64,000 nt of DNA from Pyxidicoccus caerfyrddinensis. Lineage in GTDB: Bacteria > Myxococcota > Myxococcia > Myxococcales > Myxococcaceae. The DNA lies in assembly GCF_010894405.1 (NCBI RefSeq), contig NZ_JAAIYA010000026.1, positions 47,494-111,493 of the forward strand, given 5' to 3'. Within the stretch, counting starts at the first letter, position 1, and every line of letters starts with the position of its first letter. This document shows, in pieces, positions 25,340-33,191 of this stretch. The position numbers and the translations under genes were made by a program. A model generated the notes under the pieces. That model ran no database searches, was not told the DNA's origin, and saw nothing but the letters and a program-made list of their open reading frames with translations.

Positions 25340-27283
25340 ATGCGGGACCGCATCAGGTGGAGTGCACTGCTACTGGCCGGCTTGCTGGGCTGTGGCGATT
25401 CGGCGCTCGAGACACAGCAGCGCTCCAGTCCGGAGACAGCGCAGGTCGTCCAGCAACTTGCCGCTTCGACGCGCCCCGGCATGGGCGCCTCCATCTACTA
25501 CGTGAACAACGTGATTGCCGGCACCACGTTCCGGACCTGGGCACCCCTCGCGAAGCAGGTCTGGGTGAAGGGCGATTTCAGCAGCTGGGGCCTCATCGCG
25601 CTGAGCAAGGAGATCGACAACAACGGCATCTGGAACGGCAACTGGTCCGGTGACGTGACCGCTGGGAGGCCGGGTCAGAAGTACAAGTACGTCACGCGCA
25701 ACCAGTGGGACGGCGACGCGGAGCACGCGGACCCGCGCTCGGCGTGGCAGGAGAACTCGTCCGGCGCGAGCATCATCTACAACCAGGGCGAGTACCAGTG
25801 GAAGGCGCAGCAGTTCGGCACCCCCGCCTTCAACCAGATGGTCATCTACGAGATGCACGTCGGTACGTTCTACGACTCGGTTGGTGGCGGCCCCGGCAAC
25901 TGGACCAGCGCGATTGCGAAGCTCGACTACCTGAAGGACCTCGGCATCAACATGATCGAGGTCATGCCGGTGTTCGAGTTCGCCGGTGACTTCTCCTGGG
26001 GCTACAACGCGGCCTACCCCTTCGCGCCGGAGAGCGCGTACGGCTCCCCCAACGACATGAAGCGCTTCGTGGACGAGGCGCACTACCGCGGCATCGGCGT
26101 CATCTTCGACGTGGTGCACAACCACTACGGCCCCAGCGACCTGCCCATGTGGTGCTTCAGCGGCAACTGCCTCAACAACGGCGGCGAGTACTTCTACAAC
26201 GACTGGCGCATGAACACGCCGTGGGGCAGCTCGCGTCCGGACTACGGCCGCCCCGAGGTCCGCGCGTACATCCGCGACTCGATGATGAGCCTGACGCATG
26301 CCTTCCAGGCCGACGGCCTGCGCTGGGACGCCACCAAGTTCATGCGCACCTCGGATGGCAACGACGCCAACTCCATTGGCGATGCGTGGCTCGTGTTCCG
26401 CTCCATCAACCGCGAAATCAACGCGGAGCAGCCGTGGAAGATCAGCATCGCCGAGGACTTCGGCGCGGGTAGCTCCATCACCAACGACGCCACGTCCGAC
26501 ACCTCGGGCGGCGGCGGCTTCGACGCGCAGTGGGCGGGCGAGTTCGTGCACCCGGTCCGCCAGGCCGTCATCGAGATGAACGACAGCAACCGCGACATGA
26601 ACGCGGTGAAGAATGCCATCACCCAGGGCTTCAGCAACCGGCACACCGCGCGCATCATCTACACGGAGAGCCACGACGAGGTGGCCAACGGCCACGCCCG
26701 CGTGCCGGAGGAGATCTGGCCGGGCAACGCGGGCAGCTGGGCGGCGAAGAAGCGCTCCACGCTGGCGGCGGGCATCACCTTCACCTCGCCCGGCATCCCC
26801 CTCATGTTCCAGGGCCAGGAGATTCTGGAGGACGGCTACTTCTCCGATGGCGACCCGGTGGACTGGGACAAGCTCAAGCCCGAGAGGTTTGCGGGTATCC
26901 GGACGATGTACCGCGACCTCATCCGCCTGCGCCGCAACTGGTTCAACAACACCCGCGGCCTGCGTGGCGCCAACGTCAACGTCTACCACGTCAACAACGC
27001 CAGCAAGGTGATTGCCTACCACCGCTGGGAGAACGGTGGCCCGGGCGATGACGTGGTCATCGTCGCCAACTTCAGTGGGACGTACTTCGACAGCTACAAC
27101 GTCGCCTTCCCGCGCGGTGGCCTCTGGTACGCGCGCTTCAACAGCGACTGGAACGGGTACTCGTCCGACTTCGGCAACACGGCGACGCTGGACACCAACG
27201 CCAACGGCGGCGGCAAGGAGGGCCTGCCCAGCAGCGGCAACATCAAGCTCGGGCCCTACTCGCTGGTCATCTTCTCGCAGTAA
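25340..27283 (+). CDS. Lipoprotein GH13 enzyme, glucan-branching-enzyme-like
   Basis: 647 residues; GGGAGG (25326-25331) precedes the ATG. The lipobox LLGC puts the lipidated Cys at 18. Residues ~45-150 look like a CBM48 beta-sandwich (GTTFRTWAPLAKQVWVKGDFSSW). The GH13 barrel has WGYNAAYPFAPESAYG, region I DVVHNHYGPSD, nucleophile D330 (GLRWDATKF), acid E372 (IAEDF) and D446 (ESHDEVANG), all intact. The overall form recalls GlgB branching enzymes and trehalohydrolases, yet it is exported, which is unusual for a glycogen-synthesis enzyme. It may remodel or degrade external alpha-glucan. A strong terminator follows. Confidence 0.92.
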   Translation: MRDRIRWSALLLAGLLGCGDSALETQQRSSPETAQVVQQLAASTRPGMGASIYYVNNVIAGTTFRTWAPLAKQVWVKGDFSSWGLIALSKEIDNNGIWNGNWSGDVTAGRPGQKYKYVTRNQWDGDAEHADPRSAWQENSSGASIIYNQGEYQWKAQQFGTPAFNQMVIYEMHVGTFYDSVGGGPGNWTSAIAKLDYLKDLGINMIEVMPVFEFAGDFSWGYNAAYPFAPESAYGSPNDMKRFVDEAHYRGIGVIFDVVHNHYGPSDLPMWCFSGNCLNNGGEYFYNDWRMNTPWGSSRPDYGRPEVRAYIRDSMMSLTHAFQADGLRWDATKFMRTSDGNDANSIGDAWLVFRSINREINAEQPWKISIAEDFGAGSSITNDATSDTSGGGGFDAQWAGEFVHPVRQAVIEMNDSNRDMNAVKNAITQGFSNRHTARIIYTESHDEVANGHARVPEEIWPGNAGSWAAKKRSTLAAGITFTSPGIPLMFQGQEILEDGYFSDGDPVDWDKLKPERFAGIRTMYRDLIRLRRNWFNNTRGLRGANVNVYHVNNASKVIAYHRWENGGPGDDVVIVANFSGTYFDSYNVAFPRGGLWYARFNSDWNGYSSDFGNTATLDTNANGGGKEGLPSSGNIKLGPYSLVIFSQ

Positions 27284-27299
27284 CGCGTGAGGCAGTGAA

Positions 27300-27339
27300 G
27301 GGCGTCCCGCTCATGCTGGAGCGGGGCGCCCTTGCTTTT
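27300..27339. terminator. Intrinsic terminator after the GH13 lipoprotein gene
   Basis: A 13-bp stem (27300-27312 with 27319-27331, one T-G wobble, 6-nt loop) is followed by TTGCTTTT at 27332-27339. This is the best T-tract terminator in the window. It also lies just past the stop of the convergent MBL gene, so it may serve both. Confidence 0.85.
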
Positions 27340-27342
27340 GCG

Positions 27343-28089
27343 TCACACGTGGTAGCGGCGGCCCTGCGCGAGCGGCTCGATGACGCTCGCGCCGGTGTCG
27401 AAGTCGTCCGGGTAGTGGATGAGCCGCATCCGGGCGCGCAAGTCGGAGGGCAGCGCCGCGAGCTTCTCGTAGGGCGTGTGCACGCCGTAGTTCGTCTCGT
27501 GAATCATCAGGTCCGCCTCCGAGAGCCAGTCGATGAGGCCCTCGTCGAAGGCGGTGTCCGCGCTGTAGCCCAGGCACCGGCCCCCCGCGTGGATGCGCAG
27601 CGCGGTGGTGGGCACATGGTGGTACGTCATTCGGCTCTCAATCAGGAACGGCCCGTGCCGCACAGTGGACTCGGTGGAGAGCGGCGTGTGCTCGTAGTAG
27701 TCCTCGAAGTGCTTGTCGTTGGGGGCCGCGCCGTGGCGCTCGATGAGGCACTCCATGCCGGCGGCGAGGTGGCCCTCCCAGAGGCGGTCCGCGACGGCGG
27801 GGTGGGCGAGCACCTCCAGCTTCTTCTTCAGCACGAAGAAGGAGAAGTAGCCCAGGCCCTCCAGGCCCGACGCGTGGTCCGCGTGCAGGTGGGTGAGGGC
27901 CACGGCGCTGACGCGGTCCGCGTCCAGGGCCACGCCGGAGGACTCGGAGGCCTCGCGCATCATCTTCCGGATGGGATGCGGGCAGTCCACGAGCAGCACC
28001 TGGCCTTCCGCCTCCACGGCGAGGCACGAGGAGTAGCGCAGGGCGGAGAAGGCGTCACCGACGCCGAGGGTGACGAAGGACAGGCTCAT
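27343..28089 (-). CDS. MBL-fold metallohydrolase (RNase Z/ElaC-like)
   Basis: 248 residues. The metallo-beta-lactamase signature is ALTHLHADHASG, with further ligands in VLLVDCPHP, GYSADTAFDEG (metal-bridging Asp) and MIHETNYG. These lay out two zinc sites as in RNase Z-like hydrolases, but the substrate is unknown. Its ATG overlaps the coaD stop (ATGA), making it the last gene of a coupled tetR-MFS-coaD-MBL set. The ending is close to a bidirectional terminator. Confidence 0.88.
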   Translation of the reverse strand: MSLSFVTLGVGDAFSALRYSSCLAVEAEGQVLLVDCPHPIRKMMREASESSGVALDADRVSAVALTHLHADHASGLEGLGYFSFFVLKKKLEVLAHPAVADRLWEGHLAAGMECLIERHGAAPNDKHFEDYYEHTPLSTESTVRHGPFLIESRMTYHHVPTTALRIHAGGRCLGYSADTAFDEGLIDWLSEADLMIHETNYGVHTPYEKLAALPSDLRARMRLIHYPDDFDTGASVIEPLAQGRRYHV

Positions 28090-28583
28090 GGCTGGCTCCG
28101 GACAGAGGGTGCGAGGCGTTCTCTCAGCTTGGCCGCGACGGCGGGCGGGCAGAAGGCGGAAACGTCCTCGCCGCGCGCGACGCGCTCCTTCAGTCCGCTG
28201 CTGCTCACCTCGGCGAGGTGCGCCTCGGCGGGAAGGAAGAGGGTGGACAGCTCCGGCGCGAGGGCGCGGTTGTTCTGCGCCAGCTCCGTCTCGAACTGGG
28301 CGTCGGTGGCGCCGCGCACGCCGCGCAGGAGCACGCTGGCGCCAATCTCTCGCGCGAAGTCCACGATGAGGCCTTCGGTGCGCGCCACGGTGACGTTGGG
28401 GTGCAGCCTCACCGCCTCGCGCACGAGGGCCATGCGCTCATCGGCGGACAGGAGGGAGTGCTTGTTGGGATTGACGGCCACCACGACGACGACATGGCCG
28501 AAGAGGCGCGCGGCCTGGCGGACGACGGACAGGTGCCCGGCGGTGACGGGGTCGAAGCTGCCGGCGTAGACGGCGATGGTCAT
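28086..28583 (-). CDS. coaD: Phosphopantetheine adenylyltransferase
   Basis: 165 residues from the ATG at 28583. Converts 4'-phosphopantetheine and ATP to dephospho-CoA, the penultimate step of CoA synthesis. The nucleotidyltransferase motif reads AGSFDPVTAGHL, with VNPNKH, LLRGVRGATDAQFE and the C-terminal VSSSGLKERV block, all typical of bacterial CoaD. Length is standard. It overlaps both neighbours by four bases (MFS stop upstream, MBL start downstream), so this essential gene is translated within a TetR-headed operon, which is unusual context. Confidence 0.97.
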   Translation of the reverse strand: MTIAVYAGSFDPVTAGHLSVVRQAARLFGHVVVVVAVNPNKHSLLSADERMALVREAVRLHPNVTVARTEGLIVDFAREIGASVLLRGVRGATDAQFETELAQNNRALAPELSTLFLPAEAHLAEVSSSGLKERVARGEDVSAFCPPAVAAKLRERLAPSVRSQP

Positions 28584-29794
28584 GACGACACCTCGGGAGC
28601 CGCCCCGGACGACACCGCCGGGGGCGGATGGAAGCGGAGGGCGGCGTAGAGCGTGCCGGCGACGCACAGGGCGGCGGACAGGGCGAAGTGCGTGGAGTAG
28701 CCGAGCGCGGCGGCGCTGAAGCCACTCGCCGCGGCCGCGGCGCCGGTGGCCAGCACCACCAGCGAGGCCTGCACGGTGTAGTCCGTGGCGGCGTGCTCGG
28801 GACGGCAGGCGTCCATCATCGCGGTGAAGACGGCGGCGGTGGCCATGCCGCTCGCCACGTGCTCCACCGCGCAGACGGCCGTGAGCAGGGAGAGGGACGC
28901 GGGGCCGCGCGCGACGAGGGCATACAGCAGCACCGCGCCGGCCTGGGTGGCGCCGAAGAGCAGCAGCGCGCGACGCCGGCCCAGCCGCACCACGAGGCCG
29001 CCGCCGAGGAGCGCGCCCAACAGCCCCGCGGTGAAGCCCACGCCGCCGAGCATCCAGCCGATGTCCGTGAGCGTCAGCCCCGAGTCCACGAGGAAGGTGC
29101 GCAGCATGCCCGTGGCCAGGGCCTCGCCCGCCTTGTAGACGACGAGCAGCGACAGCCACGCCGCCGCGCCCGGCCGCCGCAGCCACCACGACAGGCCCAG
29201 GCTCTGCGCGGGTGGAGGCTCGGAGGGGGGCTCGCGGTAGAGGGCGATGGGCACCGTGGCGGCGAGCAGCAGGCCGCCCAGCGCGAGGAACGTGGGGCGC
29301 CAGCCCACCGCGTCGAAGACGGCGAGCATCAGCCCGCCGCCGAGAATCATTCCCACGCGGTAGGCAGCCACCTGCACGCCGTTGCCCCAGCCGCGCTCGG
29401 CGGGCGCGAGCAGGTCCACCGCGAGCCCGTCCGTGGCCACGTCCTGCGTGGCGGCCAGGAGGTTGACGCCCAGCACCGCGGCCATCAGCACGGACGTGTC
29501 CAGGCCCGCCGAGGGTAGCGCGAGCGACAGGAGCAGCGCCGCGGACAGACACTGCAAGGGGAGGATGTAGCCGCGCCGCCGTCCCCACCGCGCCGAGCCG
29601 TGGCGGTCCATGGGCGGCGCCCAGAGGAACTTGAGCGCCCAGGGAAGGGCGAGCAGGTGGGCCAGTCCGATGGCGGGCAGCGACAGGCCCTGCTTGCGCA
29701 GCAGCACCGGCAGGGCCTGGGTGAAGAAGCCGAACGGCAGGCCCTGCGAGAGGTAGAGGCTGGAGAGCAGCCCCAGCTTCGTCGAGGTCTTCAT
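28580..29794 (-). CDS. MFS transporter, AmpG/PAT-like
   Basis: 404 residues with about 12 predicted membrane helices. The N-terminus (LYLSQGLPFGFFTQALPVLL) and ATQDVATDGLAVD closely resemble AmpG-type permeases, which import muropeptides, or acetyl-CoA transporter relatives. The loop with MDRHGSARWGRRRGYI is typical MFS. Substrate unknown; muropeptide import would suit a bacterium that lyses prey, but this is speculation. Start and stop overlap tetR and coaD by four bases each. Confidence 0.88.
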   Translation of the reverse strand: MKTSTKLGLLSSLYLSQGLPFGFFTQALPVLLRKQGLSLPAIGLAHLLALPWALKFLWAPPMDRHGSARWGRRRGYILPLQCLSAALLLSLALPSAGLDTSVLMAAVLGVNLLAATQDVATDGLAVDLLAPAERGWGNGVQVAAYRVGMILGGGLMLAVFDAVGWRPTFLALGGLLLAATVPIALYREPPSEPPPAQSLGLSWWLRRPGAAAWLSLLVVYKAGEALATGMLRTFLVDSGLTLTDIGWMLGGVGFTAGLLGALLGGGLVVRLGRRRALLLFGATQAGAVLLYALVARGPASLSLLTAVCAVEHVASGMATAAVFTAMMDACRPEHAATDYTVQASLVVLATGAAAAASGFSAAALGYSTHFALSAALCVAGTLYAALRFHPPPAVSSGAAPEVSS

Positions 29795-30399
29795 GCGTCC
29801 TCCCGGGCTTCCACCGTGTCCAGCAGTCCCGCGGCCATGCGCTTCACGGTGCCCGCCGCGGAGCCTGGAGGCACCAGGGCCGGGGCGCTCGCGGAGAGCA
29901 CGAAGTAGCCCTGCACCGCGGCGAAGAGGCCCGCGGCGATGGTGCGCGCCCTGCGCTTCCCAGTCACCGCGGCGACGAGGGACTCCAGCTGCCCCAGGTC
30001 CTCGCCGACCACCTTGTCGTAGGCGGCGCGGACTTCGGGCTGGCGGATGGCCTCCGCGCTGATGGTGACCCAGCTCGCCACGGCGGAAGGCGCCGAGTCC
30101 CCGCCCGTGGCGAGGAAGGCGTCGATGAAGGCATCCACCTTCGCTCGCGCGTCGTCGCCCTTCACCCGCGCCAGCCGCGTCGTCACCCGGATGCGGGCGC
30201 GCGACGCGAGCTGCTCCACCAGCGTGAGCAGAATCTCCTGCTTGTCACTGAAGTGGTAGTGCACGAGCCCCGGGCTCAGCCCCGCCGCCTTCGCGATTTC
30301 TCCCACGGAGGCGCGCTCGTAGCCGCGCTCCGCCATGACCTTCAGCAGCCCGTCGACAATCTGCTGGCGGCGCTCTTCGGTGTTGGAGGGACGGGGCAT
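29791..30399 (-). CDS. TetR-family transcriptional regulator
   Basis: 202 residues from the ATG at 30399. A longer in-frame start at 30447 would run through the AT-rich dyad, so it is rejected. The N-terminal helix-turn-helix (EERRQQIVDGLLKVMAERG, then IAKAAGLSPGLVHYHFSDK) is classic TetR and resembles the BetI group (LVHYHF). The C-terminal ligand domain is not diagnostic. It heads the coupled tetR-MFS-coaD-MBL operon and probably represses it through the dyad just upstream. Confidence 0.92.
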   Translation of the reverse strand: MPRPSNTEERRQQIVDGLLKVMAERGYERASVGEIAKAAGLSPGLVHYHFSDKQEILLTLVEQLASRARIRVTTRLARVKGDDARAKVDAFIDAFLATGGDSAPSAVASWVTISAEAIRQPEVRAAYDKVVGEDLGQLESLVAAVTGKRRARTIAAGLFAAVQGYFVLSASAPALVPPGSAAGTVKRMAAGLLDTVEAREDA

Positions 30400-30407
30400 G
30401 GCGGCTT

Positions 30408-30439
30408 TGTTTATTGGTTGTGTGACCAACTTATAAACA
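30408..30439. promoter_or_regulatory. Dyad-symmetric candidate TetR operator
   Basis: Arms TGTTTAT (30408-30414) and ATAAACA (30433-30439) are perfectly inverted. Nested TTGGT (30414-30418) and ACCAA (30425-30429) form a second dyad with a slightly shifted centre. The AT-rich element lies 9-40 bp upstream of the tetR ATG, where an autorepressor would bind. Confidence 0.6.
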
Positions 30440-30452
30440 GGGGCCATGAAAA

Positions 30453-30487
30453 CGTCAACCCGACGGCCTGGAGCAGGGCCGTCGGGT
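30453..30487 (-). terminator. Terminator of the apt/Hod-like operon
   Basis: An 11-bp perfect stem (30458-30468 with 30477-30487, 8-nt loop) lies after the stop of the Hod-like gene. Read on the minus strand it is followed by TTGACGTTTTC, a T-rich run. It insulates the tetR operator region from the upstream operon. Confidence 0.75.
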
Positions 30488-30526
30488 GGTCAGGTGGGCG
30501 GCGAGGTGGGCCGCCTGGAATGGGCT

Positions 30527-31372
30527 TCACGAGGGTGCGGCGCCCGGGATGTCGAGGGCGGTGTTGATGTACATCTGCTGCGCGGAGACGAGCGCCTCGA
30601 TTCCCACGGCCACGAGGTCGGGCACCTCGAGCATGGGGAAGTGGCTGACGGCGGGCAGCTTCATCACGTGGAACCACGGGTGCTGCGCGCCGAAGGCCAC
30701 CTGGGCCTCGAGGTAGTCGTGCGAGTCCGGCTGCGAGTACAGGTGCAGCGTCGGAGTGGATGGGCTCAGTCCGGAGAGGGCCCGCAGCGGCGAGCCCTCG
30801 CGGGCGTACGCGGAGGCAATCTCCCGCGCGGCGCGGGCCCACATGTCCTCGCCGAAGCCGCCCATGACCTCGCGGGCGTAGCGGATGATGTTCGGGTCCT
30901 CCACGCCGTCCAGCCACATGTCCAGAAGCCCGTCGCGAGTGCGCATCCACCGCTCGGACATCAGCCCCCGGAGGGCCTCGGTGAAGGCGAGGGGTGGCTC
31001 GGTGACAATCCAGTCCAGCAGCACCAGCTTCGGGATGCGCTCGGCGCCCAGCTCGCGGCGCAATTCCAGCGCCCACCAGCCCGCGTGGGACAGGGCCACG
31101 GGCACCACCTGGCGCGCGCCGCTGGCCTCCACCACCGCGAGCAGGTCGTCGAGCACGGTGGCGCTGTCGAAGTCGGTGCCGCCGCCCCCGGACTGCCCAT
31201 GGCCCCGCAGGTCCACGGAGAGCACCCGGCGCCGCGCGGCGCAGCGGGGCAGCACGTCCCGGAAGGCGTCCCGGGTCGTGTTCCAGCCCGGGATGAAGAG
31301 CAGCGCGGGTTCTCCCCGGCCCACGTCGTCGTAGTGGATGCGAGCGTCGCCGCTGGTGCGCACCTCGGGCAT
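30527..31372 (-). CDS. Alpha/beta-hydrolase-fold protein resembling Hod cofactor-free 2,4-dioxygenase
   Basis: 281 residues. The fold is alpha/beta hydrolase (FIPGW near 26-30, DLRGHGQSGG, nucleophile-elbow Ser S95 in ALSHAGWW). Beyond the fold, the stretches LLDWIV (D120), DMWLDGVEDP (W153), GAQHPWFHVMKL and VSHFPMLEVPD (H244) closely match my memory of 1H-3-hydroxy-4-oxoquinaldine 2,4-dioxygenase (Hod), with a near-constant offset for Hod D126, W160 and H251. Two Hod active-site histidines differ: H38 is T32 and H100 is L94. Hod-type enzymes open quinolone rings with O2 and no cofactor; an ordinary esterase or peroxidase-like role remains possible. It lies 136 bp after apt on the same strand. 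Confidence 0.8.
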   Translation of the reverse strand: MPEVRTSGDARIHYDDVGRGEPALLFIPGWNTTRDAFRDVLPRCAARRRVLSVDLRGHGQSGGGGTDFDSATVLDDLLAVVEASGARQVVPVALSHAGWWALELRRELGAERIPKLVLLDWIVTEPPLAFTEALRGLMSERWMRTRDGLLDMWLDGVEDPNIIRYAREVMGGFGEDMWARAAREIASAYAREGSPLRALSGLSPSTPTLHLYSQPDSHDYLEAQVAFGAQHPWFHVMKLPAVSHFPMLEVPDLVAVGIEALVSAQQMYINTALDIPGAAPS

Positions 31373-31478
31373 GGTCGTCCCCTCCGTGGAACGTGGCTCC
31401 TCCAGAGGTGCTCAGGCCCGGCCCGCGCGGCAGCAGGCGGGCAGGGGAGGGCGCGGACGCCTGAAGTGCCCGAAGGGC

Positions 31479-31508
31479 TCCGGTGTCCTCCGGTGCACTC
31501 CGGTTTCC
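31479..31508. repeat. Three 10-bp tandem units (TCCGGTGTCC-like)
   Basis: Units TCCGGTGTCC, TCCGGTGCAC and TCCGGTTTCC follow one another directly, next to the apt stop codon on the minus strand. No function is evident; the array may be slippage-generated. Confidence 0.6.
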
Positions 31509-32063
31509 TCAGAACGACAAGAGCGACGTCACCTTGTCGGGACCGAGCCGCTTCACCCCGTCGAGGAACGCGAGGTGGATGAGGAAGCTGAAGCCCACCA
31601 GCTCACCGCCGAGCTTGTGGACGAGCCGCGCGGTGGCCTCCGCCGTGCCGCCGGTGGCGAGCACGTCGTCCACCACGAGCACGCGCTCTCCCTTGTGGAG
31701 GGCGTCCTCGTGCATCTCCAGCCCGTCGGCGCCGTACTCCAGCGAGTACTTCTCCACGACGGAGCGGTAGGGCAGCTTGCCCGGCTTGCGCGCGGGGACG
31801 AAGCCCGCGTGGAGCGCGAGGGCGATGGGCGCGCCCAGCAGGAAGCCACGGGCCTCCACCCCCACCACCTTGGTGATGTGCTGCCCGCGAAAGGGGGCGG
31901 CCATCGCGTTGATGACGCGGCCGAAGAGGCGCGGGTCCGCCAGCACGGGGGTGATGTCCTTGAAGACGATGCCCGGCTTGGGGAAGTTCGGCACGTCGCG
32001 CAGCATGGCGCTCACGTCGGCGACGAGGGTGGTGTCGGTCAGGCTGGTGGCGGGCAGGTTCAT
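31509..32063 (-). CDS. apt: Adenine phosphoribosyltransferase
   Basis: 184 residues. Salvages adenine with PRPP to form AMP. The type I phosphoribosyltransferase PRPP motif VLVVDDVLATGGTAEA is intact; VPNFPKPGIVFKDITP at the N-terminus and VEARGFLLGAPIA and RKPGKLPY loops are characteristic of Apt. Length is standard. Its ATG overlaps the stop of the upstream dehydrogenase by four bases, so the two are co-translated; there is no obvious metabolic link between them. Confidence 0.97.
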   Translation of the reverse strand: MNLPATSLTDTTLVADVSAMLRDVPNFPKPGIVFKDITPVLADPRLFGRVINAMAAPFRGQHITKVVGVEARGFLLGAPIALALHAGFVPARKPGKLPYRSVVEKYSLEYGADGLEMHEDALHKGERVLVVDDVLATGGTAEATARLVHKLGGELVGFSFLIHLAFLDGVKRLGPDKVTSLLSF

Positions 32064-33046
32064 GGGAAGAGCTCCGGATTGACGCAGTGAGGAGGCCGCC
32101 GTCCCTCGAGCGCGGCCAGCAGGTTGTCCACCGCCATGGAGGCCATGCGGCCCCGGGTGGCGTGGGAGGCGCTGGCGATGTGCGGCGCCAGCAGCACGTT
32201 GGGCAAGGTCATCAGCGGGCTGTCCGTGGGGAGCGGCTCCGGGTCCATGACGTCCAGCGCGGCGCCGCCCAGCCGTCCAGCCCGCAGCGCCTCGATGAGC
32301 GCCTCCTGGTCCACCACGCCGCCGCGCGCGGTGTTGACGAGCAGCGCCCCCGGCTTCATCGCCGCCAGCTCCGCGCGCCCCAGCCAGTGCCGCGTCTCGG
32401 GCGACAGCGGGATGTGCAGGCTCACCACGTCCGACTCCGCCAGCAGCGTGGCCTTGTCCACGCGCCGCGCGCCCAATTCCGCTTCCAGCTCGGGCCTCGG
32501 GTGGCGGCCCACGTACAGCACGCGCATGCCGAAGCCGCGCGCCCGCCGCGCCACCGCCGCGCCGATGGCGCCCAGGCCGACGATGCCCAGCGTGGCCCCG
32601 TGGATGTCGGTGCCCAGCAGCAGGGTAGGGCTCCACGTCCGCCACTTTCCCGCGCGGACGAAGGCGTCCGCCTCCGCCACCCGGCGCGCCAGCCCCATCA
32701 GCAGGGCGAAGGCGAAGTCCGCGGTGGTGTCAGTCAGCACACCAGGAGTGTGACCCACTGGAATCCGCCGTGCGGTACAGGCCGGCACGTCGATGTTGTC
32801 GTAGCCCACGGCCACGTTGCTCACCGCCCGCAGGCCCGGAGCGGCGGCGAGCAGGCGGGCGTCCACCCGGTCTGTCAGCAGGGTGACAAGCCCCTCGGCG
32901 AGCGCCGCCTCGGCCAGCAGCGCGTCACGGGAGGGTGGCAGTTCCTCCTCCCAGACGCGCAGCTCCACGTGCCTGCCCAGTCGGCCGAGGGCCTCTCCAG
33001 GGAGCTGGCGGGTTACGAAGACGCGGGGGCGGACGGTCCGGGCCAT
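32060..33046 (-). CDS. D-2-hydroxyacid dehydrogenase (glyoxylate/hydroxypyruvate reductase-like)
   Basis: 328 residues from the ATG at 33046 (MARTVRPRVFV); longer upstream frames lack homology. NAD(P)-binding Rossmann motif GIVGLGAIGAAVARRARGFG is in the middle. Catalytic Arg lies in NTARGGVVDQ, Glu in the MDPEPLP segment and His in PHIASASHATR, so the active site is complete. The substrate-side motif SNVAVGYDNIDV is typical of glyoxylate reductases. It probably reduces glyoxylate, hydroxypyruvate or a related 2-oxoacid. First gene of the operon with apt; divergent from the SNF2 gene across 145 bp. Confidence 0.92.
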   Translation of the reverse strand: MARTVRPRVFVTRQLPGEALGRLGRHVELRVWEEELPPSRDALLAEAALAEGLVTLLTDRVDARLLAAAPGLRAVSNVAVGYDNIDVPACTARRIPVGHTPGVLTDTTADFAFALLMGLARRVAEADAFVRAGKWRTWSPTLLLGTDIHGATLGIVGLGAIGAAVARRARGFGMRVLYVGRHPRPELEAELGARRVDKATLLAESDVVSLHIPLSPETRHWLGRAELAAMKPGALLVNTARGGVVDQEALIEALRAGRLGGAALDVMDPEPLPTDSPLMTLPNVLLAPHIASASHATRGRMASMAVDNLLAALEGRRPPHCVNPELFP

Positions 33047-33191
33047 GGCGCGGGTTGATGCTCTCACAGCCTGATGCCAGCGGGCGGGTTCCGCTGGCGG
33101 ACGCATCGTTTTTTCCCGTGAGCGTGAGCGCCGTTGGTGTGGTAGTCCAGCGCGTTCCCCGCGGCCATTTGAGCCTGGGGCCTTTCCAGCC

